Shown: positions 9,758 to 22,207 of the stretch, piece by piece | Position numbering within the stretch: position 1 is the stretch's first letter | How the letters are laid out: every line of letters starts with the position of its first letter | NCBI GenBank assembly: GCA_036936605.1 | Contig: JAUPFV010000003.1 | Span: 148,150,997 to 148,214,996, forward strand | From: Limnanthes douglasii subsp. nivea | Lineage: Eukaryota; Streptophyta; Magnoliopsida; Brassicales; Limnanthaceae | Direction of reading: 5' to 3' | Length of the DNA stretch: 64,000 nt | Notes under the pieces: model-generated | What the model saw: the letters and a program-made list of their open reading frames with translations, nothing else | Databases searched by the model: none | Told to the model about the DNA's origin: nothing | Translations under genes and position numbers: made by a program

Positions 9758-12700
9758 GAGGGCCTTTCTGGGGGTGAGGGTGAAATTGATGACCCCAGAG
9801 AGACCCCCGGAGTGTTGATACCAGTCGAAGAAGTTGAAACACACTGCTTGGAAGATGGTAAGAGTGTTAAGATAGGGTCCAAGATGCCACCAATGTTGAA
9901 AAAAGAAATGTTGAAATTTTTGAAAGACCATCAGCACGTTTTTGCTTGGTGCAATGCTGATGTTACTGGAGTTCCATCAGAAGTAATATCCCATCACCTA
10001 TCTGTCCGGAGAGATGTAGCACCAGTGGTTCAAAAAAGAAGAGCTTTTTCCAAAGAAAAGGCTGATGTCATTGGACAAGAGGTTGACAGGCTCGCAAAGA
10101 TGGGGCACATTAAGGAATCTCAATACCCTTTGTGGACTGCCAATCCTGTCCTGGTGAAAAAGAAGAATGGCAAGGGGCGCATGTGCCTTGACTTCACAGA
10201 CCTCAATAGAGCTTGCCCAAAAGACTTGTATCCGGTCCCCCGGATAGATCAGTTAGTAGACTCTACCTCTGGAAACGAGCTGCTTTCTTTTATGGATGCC
10301 TTCTCCGGGTACAATCAGATTCAAGTAGATCCAAAGGATCAAGAGCATACTACGTTTGTCACTGACAGGGGTCTACATTGCTACAAGGTGATGCCATTTG
10401 GTTTGAAAAACGATGGGGCTACTTATCAAAGGTTAGTCAACAAGGCATTTGCTGATCAAATTGGAATAAATATGGAGGTTTACATTGACGATATGATGGT
10501 GAAAAGTGTGGATGAGCAGCTACACTTGTCCGACCTCCAAGAAACTTTTGCCAACTTGGTGAAAGTGAATTTAAATTTAAACCCTGAAAAGTGTGTCTTC
10601 GGAGTGCAGTCCGGGAAGTTTCTAGGCTATATCATAAGTGAGCATGGAATACAGCCCGATCCGGACCAGCTGAATGCTCTTTTCCAGATGGAACCTCCTC
10701 GAAACATCAAAGAAGTACAGCGGTTAACGGGGAGATTAGCAGCCTTAAACAGATTTATTTCCAGATCTTCGGACAGGTGTGCTCCTTTCTTTCAAACTTT
10801 GAAAGGTGCAAAGGGATTCGAGTGGACCCCACAATGTGATGAGGCTTTTAATGAAATCAAGAAACACCTGTCCTCCCCCAAGACTTTGTTCAAACCAGTT
10901 GATGGGGAGACTCTCTTCGTATATTTGGCAGTTTCAAGTTGTGCCATCAGTGCTGTGCTGGTAAGAGAGGTCGATAGACATCCCCACCCAGTGTACTACA
11001 TCAGCAAGAGCTTAATAGATGCTGAGAGACGTTACTTGAAACTTGAAAAATTGGCATTAGCCCTGGTGATAGCTGCAAGAAAGATGAGGCCTTATTTCCA
11101 GGCTTATCCTATCATCGTCCGGACCTTTTTTCCCTTAAAGAATGTCCTTCAAAAAGCAGATATTTCGAGCAGAATGACTAAGTGGTCAGTAGAGTTGGGG
11201 GACTTCGACATAGACTTTGCTCCCCGAACAGCAGTAAAAGCCCAAGCTGTAGCTGATTTTCTGGTTGAATTCCACTCCGATAGGGATTCAGAGCAAGCTA
11301 CTGATACAAAAGATAAGAAAATGTGCATCGTCCGAACAGATGGTGGATCTAGCACTATGGGATGTGGTGCAGGAATATGTTTGACTTCCCCGTATGGAGA
11401 TAATATGTACCAGGCTATTTGTTTTGCTTTCAGGGCATCTAATAACGAGTCCGAATATGAAGCAGCTATAGCTGGGTTAAAGTTAGCCTACATTTGTGGG
11501 GCTAAGAGGGTCAAACTGCTAAGTGACTCCCAATTGCTTATCCACCATGCCTTAGGCCAATCTGAGGCTAGAAAGGAGCAGCTTGTGAAGTATTTACTCC
11601 TCCTCAAGAATGAAGCACTAAAATTTAAAGCTGTTGTCTATGAACACATTCCCCGGGCAGAAAATGAGCTAGCAGAATCATTGGCAACCATAGCATATAC
11701 GGAGTCATACCCATGAATCCATGTTCTTGAAAGCCCTTCTATTCAACTTAGTAAGGGTGTAGAAGAGGAAATTTTTGAAATACAAGTGAAACAGCCTCAA
11801 GACTGGAGATCTGCTCTCATACAATATCTGTCCGATGGTATTGTGCCTTCAGATAAGTCACAAGCCAGAACATTGAAACACAAGGCTCGTGGTTTCATTA
11901 TATTGAGAGAAGTGTTGTACAAAAAATCCTATAGTAAACCTCTCCTACGTTGTTTGGGGGATGATGATTCACAAGTGGTCCTATCCGAGTTACATGATGG
12001 TGAGGGATCAGCCTATTGTGGATTTAGAGCTTTAACAAGAAGAGTATTACTCTCCAGATACTATTGGCCATCAATCATGAAAGATGCTAAGGAGTTGGTA
12101 AGGAGGTGTGACCCATGCCAGAGGTACAGCAATGAAATTCATGTGCCGGCCATTCCTCTAGAATCTATTTCTGAGCCCATTCCCTTCGCTCGATGGGGGT
12201 TTGGTTTAGTAGGGCCTCTCCCTGTGGCGTCCGGAGGGCGCAAAACAATAGTTGTGGCCATAGACTACTTTTCGAAGTGGATAGAAGCAGCCCCCTGGCA
12301 GGGACAACGTCAAAAGCTGTCATAAAATTCATTCTATCTAACATATGTTACAGATTTGGTGTCCCCCAGAAAATAACAACAGACAATGGACCACAGTTCG
12401 ACAATAGAGAAATGGAGAGCTTCTGTGCCTCAAGGGGTATACAGCATTGTTTTTCTTCACCTTTCCACCCACAAGCAAATGGGCAAGTCGAAGTGGCTAA
12501 TAGAACTATACTCTCCGGGTTAAAAAATAATTTGGAAGGGGCTGCTGGGAAATGGCCTAGTTATTTGCAAGAAGTCTTGTGGGCCTACCGGACAACACCT
12601 GGGACTGCAACACAAGAGTCACCATTTGCCTTGGTCTATGGGATGGATGCAGTAACCCCCATAGAGAAGACACTCCCTTCCTTTCGTGTTCACTACTTCT

Positions 12701-13038
12701 CCGAACACGTTAATGAAATGGCAATCAGAAATCAACTTGATTTGATCGAAGAAAGACGAGTTAAAGCTCACCTTAGAGTTGCACACTATCAGGGCTTGAT
12801 GAGGAGCAGGTTTGCTTCCAAAGTTAAAAGAAGAGATTTTCAACCATGGGATAAAGTATTAAGGAAGGTCTTCTTACACACTAAAGAAAAGCTCTTCGGA
12901 AAGTTGGCCCCAACCTGGGAGGGTCCGTATATAGTGGTTGAAAGAATCAAGCCTGGAACCTATTGGTTGGAAGACAAAGATGGCAGAGTTCTAACTCATC
13001 CTTGGAATATTGAGCATCTCCGGATGTACTTAGAATAG
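9752..13038 (+). pseudogene. pol: Element B pol (RT, RNase H, aRNase H, integrase)
   Basis: In order: reverse transcriptase (FMDAFSGYNQI near 10290, YIDDMM near 10480), gypsy RNase H (about 10830-11260), archaeal-type RNase H (TDGGSS near 11337, ESEYEAA near 11451, SDSQ near 11523), and integrase (CDPC near 12110, IDYFSKW near 12260, TDNGPQF near 12380, GQVEVAN near 12481, WEGPY near 12917). Two lesions are visible: a TGA for Trp in SYPW at 11714-11716, and a 1-nt deletion near 12290 (AAPLAG-TTS region). The last RNase H acid is Glu (AESLA) where A and D have Asp. With these lesions the element cannot make its own integrase. Confidence 0.92.
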
Positions 13039-13531
13039 CACTTGTGTAAATATTTACTTGTTTAAACATCTATGTAAATATTTGGGGGCATACTCTTTCC
13101 TCCCCGATGGCGCGGAGAGGTTTTAATGAGGTATCCGGGTTGTTAAATAAAATTCGATGCCTTCTTCAAAATTTTCTAAGTGTTTTTAAAAGTCCAATTT
13201 CTTATCATACTATCCGGACTGAAATATCTAAAGGCTATTTAAACTCTAGCCGAAGAGTTTGAACACTCTCACAATGCAATATCTAAAAGCTACTTAAACT
13301 CTGGCTATCAAAATTAAAATGAACAATGAAAGAAGGTGATGGTTACACAAAACAGAGATATTCATTAAATGAAACAACTTAAAATTGCCTTGGCCTTCCA
13401 AGAACTTTCAATAGTCAAGGTACTACACAAGAAAACCTGTCCGGTCAAGCACCGGACACCATTACAAAAAGAGTGCCTTGGCCTTCCAAGGACTTTAGTT
13501 TGAATTAAAAATAAACAGAGTAAATTGTGGG
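13039..13531. repeat. Element B convergent 3' region with paired palindromes
   Basis: This gap lies between the pol stop and the antisense-gene stop. It contains the palindrome pair in reverse orientation: CCTTGGCCTTCCAAG at 13388-13402, slightly eroded, and CCTTGGCCTTCCAAGG at 13476-13491. The conserved AAATATTTAC and TTTTAATGAGGT segments that follow pol in A and D are at about 13048-13130. No further gene is seen. Confidence 0.75.
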
Positions 13532-16500
13532 TTAAGGTTGAGCCTTTGAAGATGGCTCACCCTCATCTGCCTTCTTGCCCTCGAAGTCGCTTTTCCCTTC
13601 TACCACTTTCTTGCCTTTGGGATCCTCATTCTTATCATCTGGGCTCTCCCCAGTATGTTCCTCATCATCCGAGGAGCCACTAGAGTAGCCATGCCTGTCA
13701 CCTTCGGCCATAGTATGGTATGGGAGGCTTTCGGGCTCAACATAAAGCCACAACTCCCCTAGGTTCCTCTGCGGAAACTTTTCATGGAAAAGTAGGACCA
13801 TGTCAGACCTCACCTTTTCGAGCAGCAGCTCTTCGCTCTTGAGCATCTGGTTGGCATAATTATTAATCCTGGCTTGGATCTTAGCATCCTGCTTCTGTAA
13901 CAAGGCATTTTTCTCCTCAGCAGCCTTGGTCACTACATTCTCAAGAGCAATCTTGTCAGTGGTCAAGTTGGTGATAATCTTCTCCTTTGCTGTGGCCTCT
14001 CCCTTTGAGACAGTAAGGTCTTTCTCCACATCGGACAGCTTCTCCTGGAGGTCTTTAATGGTTTCCTCTGGAGTGGCAACCTTTGTGGTGCTTTCCTCTT
14101 GACTCTTTTTCAGCTTCTCATTTGCCTCCTTTAGCATGTCAGCGTTGACTGTAGCAGTGCGGAGGTCTTCGGACAGCTTTTCCTTCTCAGACTTGAGATC
14201 TTTGATGATATCTGCTTGACCCCGGACTTGTCTTTCCAGTGTGAGTACTGGCTGCACATTGCTAAGCAAAGAATGGGCTATGGTGTCCTTTTCACTAGAA
14301 ACAATGAAAGTCTTACCATTGAAGTTGACCGTATTGGAGCTGCATGGAGGAATGTAAGGCCCTGCGAATTCATCTCTAGGGAGGCTAAGGAAGTATTCGC
14401 CAAGTCCACCTAGACCGGTGATGTCCACTTCATCCAGGTTGAGATCTCCCCCTTCCACCTCATCAGTATGAAAATCCCTTGGGATCTCTTCGGCCAGCGT
14501 TGGGTCAGAAGGGTCAGTTGGGAATGAAGGCTCCGGATCCCGGAGAGCGAGCTCATCTCCCTGCGAAGCCTTTTTCTTTTTGGCTTCCCGGTCAGCGCCT
14601 TCACCTTCTTGTTTGCGAGTCCTCTTGGGAGCCTTTGGAGGTCTTGGAGGGTCTACTTCCTGCCTTTCGGTCTCTTGCTCCACCACTTGCAAGAGAGCAG
14701 CATCAATTTGGCTCTGGGCCGGCCCCTCCGGGGCGGTTGGGGCATCATTCTCAGCATCGCTCGCCACCTTTTTACCTCTTTTCCTGCCTTTCATTTTGCT
14801 CGGGGCTTTGGCCCGGCCTGGTAGGAAGAGTGTCCCGTCTGGTTCATGGGATCTTTTGAGCACAGTGTCCCCAGAAGGTTGAGTGGTAAGCTCCTCCCAA
14901 GTCAGGTCTCTCCGACCTGTGGTGTTCCACAGGTGAGACCTTGCCAAGTTCCCACTGTTAAAGGCACTGTGGAATCGGTTCCCCCAGTTCTCTGCGGCCC
15001 AGGCATTGATTTTGCCACAAGTGACCTGTCCGGCCTTCAAGTAGTCCCCGAACTCCTTAGGCAGTTCTGTTAAAGCAAAAAAAGACCAGTTAAATTAAAT
15101 CAACTTAAAAAAGGAAGAAATAGACAAAGATTCGAAGTGTGAAACTTACGGTCACTCCTCCATCTGCTTCTGAGGAGGCTTGGTTTCTCTCCGGCCTTGA
15201 TCTTCTTGCCGTTTTCCCAAGCGCCACTGACAAATAAAAATTGGCTCCTCCACTTGCTCTCCGACTCCAACAGATCGTTGACAGCCTTGAAGTTGTCCCC
15301 CATATTAAAGTGATAAAAGGGGAACTGGTGATGTTTGCAAAGGTTGGCCACTTCTGCGAACTCTTCCATAGGGAGAGGGATCCCAGACATCCTAGATGCC
15401 ATGATGCATGCCATCAGTGTATACCAGCCGTTGGGGCTCAGCTGGCTCGGGCAGAGCTTAACCAGGTGGAAATATCTGACGATCTCCGGGTCCAGTGGGA
15501 ACCTGAGTCCCTAATTAAATAGCTCTGTAAAAAAGACTATTTCGTTCCGCTTACAGTCCATAGGGGTCTCCGGATGTATGGGGATCCTTATCTTTACGTT
15601 TTCTGGGATCCCCCATTTTGTGCGCATTCGACCCAGTTCAGCAGTATGGATGAATGCATACTTGGTCTTCTGTAAGGCCAAGAGGTATTTGAGCTCAACT
15701 CTATGAAAACACGGCCCCACTTTCTCTTCAAGGCACTCCGGCAGGTCCGGATGCCTCAAGAACAGTTTTTCCTTGCCTTTTTTGGCAGCAGCATTATCAG
15801 TCTGGCCGGAGGACTCAGACTCAAAGGAGACTTCTTCAGCAGAGTCCTCCATTCTTTCCTCCATGATTGTTGGGGGGATATCTGTGGTAGTGGTCCGGGG
15901 AGGATTAAAGCTTGGCTCAGCCTGGCTTCCGGACTGCTGGCCTTCTGTGTTTCTTAGACTTCTACTCTCAGGCTGGGGCTCTGAGGCAGAAGTCTCTCTT
16001 GGAAGTACCGGGCTACTGGCCTCCGGATCAGATGGCCTTTCCCGGGGAGCTCTGATGGGCACTTCAGACCCAGAACTACTGTTTTTTGTCCCCGATTTGG
16101 AGGGAGTATTTTTGGAGGATAGCCCTTTAACTAGCCGGCTTGACCTCTTAACTATCAGCTTCTCCGGAGAGTGCTCTGTGTCAGACCCCATAGCAATAAA
16201 AGGAGAAGTTTTCCTAACACTTGTGACAGTAACTCCTGGCTCAACAGCAGGTACTGACTCCTGAACTGAAGAACCATAGACTATAGGCGAGAGGGTGGAT
16301 TGAAATAACTTTTTGGGCTTAGTACCTTTAGAGGAGGACGATCCTCGATCCGACTCTGTAACGGAGGCGACTGGTCTGTCAATGGGTGATGAAGGTAGTC
16401 CTGCTGCTATTCGTTTCTCCTTCTCAACTTTTTGTGCTCTTTCCAACTCTGAAAGATTGAGCCAGCCGCCTTTGATCAATGCTGTCCTTGCTGTAAACAT
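13532..16500 (-). pseudogene. Element B antisense gene (aORF), two exons, one nonsense codon
   Basis: Exon 1 is 16500-15150 and exon 2 is 15066-13532, with a GT-AG intron of 83 bp (15149-15067). The spliced frame is 962 codons and is interrupted only at 15511-15513, where TAG replaces the Trp codon of D (NWGLRFP). The N-terminus is Ser/Pro-rich. A central domain (GIPENVKIRIPI, then GLRFPLDPE, LSPN, SGIPLPMEEF) resembles the plant 'putative gypsy-type transposon' Transposase_28-like family. Exon 2 has a basic region followed by a long coiled coil (about 14240-13790) and an acidic C-terminus. Function is unknown. Antisense extra ORFs are known in some Tat elements. The similarity to D and C in sequence and intron suggests coding constraint. 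Confidence 0.85.
15067..15149 (-). other. Intron of the element B antisense gene
   Basis: On the minus strand the donor is ACC|GTAAGT and the acceptor TTAACAG|AACTG, 83 bp, phase 1. D has the same intron at 53786-53873 (88 bp) and C has a diverged version near 33546-33637. An intron in the antisense gene means its transcript is made as an independent minus-strand mRNA, since the splice sites would be lost on the genomic sense strand. Confidence 0.8.
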
Positions 16501-16600
16501 AAACTACGAAGGAAACCTTTGCTTTAGAGAGAGAGAGCTCTGAGTAAATTTGCAGAGTAAATGTGAAAGAGATAGTGAAAACAGAAGAAAGTAAGTTTCA

Positions 16601-16607
16601 ATTTATA
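16601..16607 (-). promoter_or_regulatory. TATA box of the element B antisense gene
   Basis: TATAAAT on the minus strand lies about 100 bp before the aORF ATG and is followed by a CT-rich leader. Element D has the same TATAAAT at 52321-52327, 102-108 bp before its aORF ATG. Confidence 0.6.
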
Positions 16608-16934
16608 GTAGATCTGAAAAGAGGAGTTGATTCCTAGGAGAATTCGAAAAGTTTGGCAATGATTAAAAGACGGCGCTGATGTCACCATTTGTAATTAAAG
16701 AGGTTGCTTTTCGAAGAAGGTGGTGCGAAATTCAAGGTGAAAAAACGGCTGGAGTGACCAATCTGAGAGCGACACGTGTCCCACGAACTCTGGCAAAAAC
16801 CGTTTTGAATTCATAAAGCATTATCTGTCCTGGTAAACTCATAAACCTGTCCGGATTAAAAACTACTTCTAGCATCGGACTGTTTTTCAGGTCACTGACA
16901 AGAATACTTGTTCAAACACCTAAAAAGGGGCTCC

Positions 16935-17414
16935 TGATGAGTCCGAATTCAGCATTCTCCCCGGACAAAGACAGATCGGTCCAAAGCCTCCGGACCGGAT
17001 AGATCGGACAGATCATATGGACCGGACAGATCACTTCGAACACTATGACCTTAGGACTGTTCGAACTATGACAAAAGTACTAAAAAAACCTAAACACTTC
17101 TTGACTAAGCTACTTGCTCTCCTACTTAGAGCTCATGGGTCTTTGAACATGACCCGGGTCCATTAAACATGACCCGAAAGCCCATGAGGGCCCAAACATC
17201 ACACTATAAATACCCAACCACCTGCATTAACTAAGGGTAATGAGAATTAACTTCTACCAAGCTGCTTAATTATCTCTCTACTCCCTACTCTAAACCGTTC
17301 AACACCCACACACCACCGTTCAACACCCACACACCACCGTTCAACACCCATACACCACCTTAAAACATCAATTAAAATTACCAATCTACCCCCAGGTGAT
17401 TATTATCCTCACCA
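16935..17414 (+). repeat. Element B 3' LTR (480 bp)
   Basis: It starts TGATGAGTCCG and ends CACCA. A TATA box is at 17205-17212 and three exact-length 21-bp direct repeats are at 17297-17359. The CCGGAC-type motif cluster is at about 16958-17035. A purine tract AAAAAGGGG lies just upstream (16922-16930), as expected for plus-strand priming. Confidence 0.95.
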
Positions 17415-18554
17415 ATATTGTTTTGGAATAACCGAGATTTAATACTATTATGGAAAAATTTAGTATTTTTGTCCCCAAGCTTGATCCAATTTTCTCTGGA
17501 TTTTTGCTGGAAAAAACGATTCTTCAACACGACTAAGAAATATGAAGGATGAGGAAGCCTAATATTCATCCGAGAAAATAATATGGTTGAGAGGGTCACT
17601 TGCAAGATTAGATTTTTCCTTGAGCAATCTTTTTTGGGCAATCAAAACCCTGAAGCTAATGTCGCTAAACTCTTTATGGTTGAGTCCAGCAAGTTCGGAC
17701 TGAAGACAAATGAGTTTATCAGTAACTAGACACATCCCAGAAGAAGATATGGGACTATTCTAATTCTTATAAACAATGTTTTTTAATTGCAGGTGAGTTT
17801 GCCACATGTTAAAGAATTTGAAGGGTTTTTATGCTTTTAACGACGCAAGCCTAGATTTAGCGTAACAATGATATGGTCTGAGGATCAAAGATAACCAAAG
17901 TGAGCGAAAGATATTGAGAAGAGTTCATCCCAAACAGGATTGACAAGGACACAGTCAATTTTGGAGAGGATTGGATTAGAAGGTTGTTTATTAATCCAAG
18001 TGAAGTGAAAAGCAGTAGATGAGAGGTCACTGAGCTCGCTAAGGAAACAACAATTATTAAAATCTTCGATAGCAGAAGACCAATTATCGGAGGAACCTAA
18101 ACGCTCATCTGGATGACGGATGACACTGAAGTCTCCAAGGTAAACCCAAGGTATGTGCTTGTCTACCATGGAAATTGTAATCAAGTCCTTCCAGAGATGG
18201 GCGCGGTCCAAAGCTTCATTGAAAGCATTAATGGCCGTAAGTCTGAAAGAGGCATCAAAATTATAACACTTGGCCAAGCAATGAATGTACTAAGGGGACT
18301 GGGATAATCTAGAAATAATGATAACACTAGGATTCTAAATAATCCAAATTCTACCTAAAGATGATTTCAGTGATAGGTAAGCACATGCCAAAAAGGGTAC
18401 CATTTTCCTAACGATAGAATTTACTTTATACAATTGGACTTTAGTTTCAACAAGAAATTAACAATGAGATACTATTACTAATAACGAAATCAGTAACATC
18501 TTTTTGTCTAACAGGGTCATTTAGACCCCGAACGTTCCAAAAAATAATATTCAT
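17415..18554 (-). pseudogene. LINE ORF2 fragment (endonuclease and start of RT region)
   Basis: The start is the ATG at 18554, giving MNIIFWNVRGLNDP, a standard beginning for the apurinic endonuclease of plant L1 elements. Further on are PWVYLGDFSVIRHPDERLG (endonuclease catalytic region, about 18180-18080), DCVLVNPVWDELF, and the linker WIKLGDKNTKFFHNSIKSR (about 17550-17435) that precedes the reverse transcriptase. Several frameshifts and stops are present. The fragment stops at the element B insertion point, and the reverse transcriptase itself is not found in the window. Confidence 0.85.
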
Positions 18555-18639
18555 TAGAAGAAACACTTACAGCGCATCAGATAATGGTCCCGTCGGAGGA
18601 CAAATCCATTTTACCTTTGGCCTTGACATCTGCGGAGTG

Positions 18640-20430
18640 ATGCCTTTTAGGTGATGAATCTACCTCCTCTCAGCTTTCCACCTCCTTGACCTCTTCAAGA
18701 GAAACAAGACGATGCCCACTAATACGATCTGGGTGAATCTCAAAAGGATCGGATTCCTCCGAAGATGAAATCGGGATAAGATGGGAAAGATGTTTCAATG
18801 GTCCCTTTTTACAAAGACAAGTGGGGTGACAAAAAATAATACAATTAGCACACTGAGGAGGGAGGCCTTGGTACTCAAATTTCACCGTAATACATTTGCC
18901 ACTAATCTTGAAAGTAAGCTCAGATCGGATTTCTAATCCCGTAGAAATCATTATGCAAATATGAACAAAACAGAGTTTTTCCATCCGCTCCATTTGATAA
19001 TCCACATACAATGTGGTTCCTATAATCAAACCAATTTTACTGAAACCCTCCACTGTCCATAGTTCCAAAGGCAAATTAAAACCTTGACCCAAATAGAGAC
19101 ATCCTTATGGGGATCTTTGATGAGGGTGGAAAGAACCTAATTCTTGAGAATGATTAAGTTACCACCAAAATGCCAAATGGCCTATTCCAAAACATTCTTG
19201 GCCATCTCCTCGGAACCAAATTTGAAGAGAAAATATCCTTTGGGAAGAGACAAAAATCCATAAGAACATACTTTCTCCACATAGATTCAACATTTCCTTT
19301 AAATAAGGTAAGGTTATGGGGTTGAGAAAGAAAGTACCTCGATAAGCAAGCCTTTCATATATTCGGTGAGCCCATAGCCGACACATTCAAAATGAAATCA
19401 TCTCCATCATGATCCATTGGGTTAAGACCGATAATCAAATGCGAACGATTATCGAGGTGTCCAGCGATAATACTAGCGTAAGAAGATGGAGTTTGAAGAT
19501 TTATGAGAATTTGAGATAAAGTTACCAATAGGGTTAGCCTTGGAGGATGGAGTATTTGAAGACTTGAAGGAAGATTTGTGAATATGGGATAATTTATTTA
19601 AAAACTCCCTTCCTTTTGGAACTTCTATGGTATTATCAAAGTTTCTAATTAAGGTGAAAGGAACGTAGGAGGAGCCCGCTCCAAGCATACCCTTCCTTTT
19701 ATTTTTCCCAGACCTACCAATTATTAAAACTTAAGTCGGCCTAATAAATTTAAAACTCCAGCCCACATTAACTGTCTGTTGACTCTGCTAACCAGCTTTA
19801 AGTCACCAGATAATGAAGCCAGTGAATTAAAGGTACCATTAATACCCACATCAATATCAGAGATATTCCCAATCTCATTCGAGTTCTAATTAGAAACCTC
19901 AAACCTAATATGCCCAGATGAACGAGAAGCAAAATTAAAGGTTTGGCAATCAGATTCGATAATTAATTTTCAGAAGAAAACCCCAACTTAGACATAAAAG
20001 CAGAGTAGCCAGATGAGGGAGACGCATAGCCATAGGGAACCCTAGTGGCACCCAACTCTACTGAAGAGACTTTAGAGCAAAAGAGAGGTTCGAACGAGAG
20101 GTCTTGGATTAATTGAGCTTTGAGAAAACATGATTAATGGATAGTCGAGACACACGTCCTCCTGTCAGAGCAGATGCGAAAACGACATTCTAGTCCAGAG
20201 ACATGAAGAGTTTTTTGATTGGAGAGACCAAGTTATCATAGATCCCTTTCAAAATGGAGTTCAAACCAACACAGACATAGGGGGATTTAATGATGAAATG
20301 AGGATAGATAACTCTTGGCGCAGAAGAATACTCCACGAGAGGCAGATCAGAGAGGTGGTTCTTAGATAAAAAGAGGAAGCTCTTCATCTCAGGCGATGAG
20401 GGCGCTATTGACAAAGGCTTCATGATGAGG
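18640..20430 (-). pseudogene. LINE ORF1 (DUF4283 / zinc-knuckle protein), decayed
   Basis: The clearest part is 19092-18670. It carries the end of a DUF4283-like domain and FEYQGLPPQCANCIIFCHPTC, the CCHC_4-type knuckle of plant LINE ORF1 proteins. Upstream pieces in other frames (19688-19473, 20423-20190) probably belong to the same ORF1, whose likely start is near 20423. ORF1 proteins bind the LINE RNA. The reading frame is shifted several times, so this is a dead copy. ORF2 begins about 100 bp downstream, the usual order. Confidence 0.7.
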
Positions 20431-20832
20431 GGGGATTTGGTGGCGAGTATAGATTCTTGGGGGGGTTAAAAGGAGGCTCAAAAAATAAGTATATACTAGA
20501 ATGAGAGAGATTTGGTCACCAAAAGAGAGGGTTGGGATATTGGAGAGAGGGAATGATGCCAAAGAGGAAGAGAACGATTTAGTTCGAAGAGGGGAGAACT
20601 AACCAATTTTCCCAGAAGGCTTGGCTGGATGAAGAGAACTAGAGGGATCTATGAAGAACTGGTAAAGGTAAGAGTTTAAAAAAATAATTTTAGGGTGATA
20701 CTTGTGTTTGCTAGAAAGATGAGAGTATGAATTTCAAATAACAGACTTAAATGTTAAATAAGGGAATGAGGAAATATTAACATAGGTAGAGAGAGAGAGA
20801 GAGGAGAGAGAGGGGGGGGGGGAGAGAGAGAG

Positions 20833-20885
<53 letters not shown>

Positions 20886-21790
20886 TAATCGGTGAAATAG
20901 ATTGGTTATGCTTTTGAGAGTTTTGACTAGAATTGAAACAAGATGTTTGTACATGACCATTGGGAACAAAGTTAGATGACCAAACTAAGGAAAGGTCATT
21001 AACCAGGAAACGTTTAGTTGGATATTGAATTTCCGAATTACTGCAGTAAAAGAGGTAAAAGTTGAAAGAATTTGTGTTAGCTAGATTCAGAGAAGAGAGG
21101 GTGATTTTTTAGTGTGGGTTGAAAAGAATGTTGGATAGGATTTTAGAAACTGGGATTGAAGTTAAGGATTTGGATAAGAAATGACTGGGAGGAGAGCTGG
21201 TGATGAAGGGAAAATCCAAGTTATTATTGATGAAGCTGGAAATATAGAGAAGATCATAGACATGAAAGAAGGGAAGAGGGGTCAGTCTGAAGCCATCCAG
21301 GGGCCTATGAATATGATAAACCAGGGAGGCCAGATTAATATCCCCAGACCATAACTTAGAATTCCATACAAAGGGCTTAAAGGGCTTGCAGTGAAATAGC
21401 AATGGAATAGACTTGGATGTAGTCTGTTTTCCAAGATACAACTATTTCCCAGGGGAAAAACATATACTTCATCAAGCAAACCAACAACCACCAAAAGAAA
21501 TAAGGATGAATCATTGAGAGACTCACGACTACAATGGACTGCTTTGGATAGAAGGAGCTTGAGTAAAGGCCAGTATCCAGGGGGTTGTAAGATGTTGCAT
21601 ACAAAGAGAGAAACCTTGGTTAAGCATCTGAGCCCCTTCCAACAACCAATCACCGGAAAGGAAGAGGTTGTGAAAGCCATTAATCATTAAAAAATATGGC
21701 CATCAAGACAGAAGAGATCCAAAGATCAATGAATGTTACTGGAGAGTTACCGTTGAGCAACACAAAAGAGAGGTGAGAGGTGAGAGCTTT
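20431..21790. other. Stretch with no assignable gene; GA tract; possible LINE 5' region
   Basis: The open frames here (for example 21680-21282 and 21441-21109 on the minus strand) overlap, lack recognisable domains and carry no clear start context. The strand is purine-rich, as is the neighbouring LINE, so this may be LINE 5' sequence or a separate decayed element. I make no functional call. Confidence 0.35.
20787..20882. repeat. GA microsatellite with G run
   Basis: An (AG)n tract of about 95 bp, interrupted by a run of ten G and by GGGG. The low-complexity Ser/Leu frame across it is not a gene. Confidence 0.97.
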
Positions 21791-22207
21791 TGAAAAATAC
21801 TATCTTTTGCTTGTATTAATTAACGTTTACTGCATTTTTAGCTTTTACAAGTTGATATAAGTATATACAAAGCACTATATTTTTATATTGTTTGGAAAAA
21901 ATAATTCAAAAGTCACAATATTCGCAAACAACTTCACAAACTTATTCAAATTTTCATTTTCATCATATAATATTTTTTGGTAAGATGTAATGCTATTTTT
22001 TAATTTTATAAGATAAAAATATAATTTAAGGAATAATAAATTATTCGAGACGACTTTACTCTAATACTAGTTGAGATATTTTCATACTTTATATATTATT
22101 AAAAAATAAATATTTTAAGCAATTTTGGATATGAGATCGTGTTTACTCTTTAGAAATTTCAACTTCACGATAGTAAAAAAAAGCCACGTATACTGGCACC
22201 TTTCAAC

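Larger units (their letters stand above)
6857..17414 (+). mobile_element. Element B: complete Tat-type LTR retrotransposon with antisense gene
   Basis: This 10.56-kb element has two 480-bp LTRs, a primer site, gag-protease, an in-frame UAG, pol and, on the opposite strand, a spliced antisense gene. A purine-rich tract (about 16922-16930) precedes the 3' LTR. It lies inside a LINE. The flanking 5-mers (ATTAT, ATATT) are not an exact duplication. The two LTRs differ at about 20 positions by eye, so it is an older insertion than element D. Confidence 0.95.

Noticed and set aside
6852..17419. Exact 5-bp target duplication for element B
   Set aside because: The flanks are ATTAT and ATATT, which do not match; at best an eroded duplication.
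20754..20969. Open frame rich in Ser/Leu across the GA tract
   Set aside because: It is a translation of a microsatellite.
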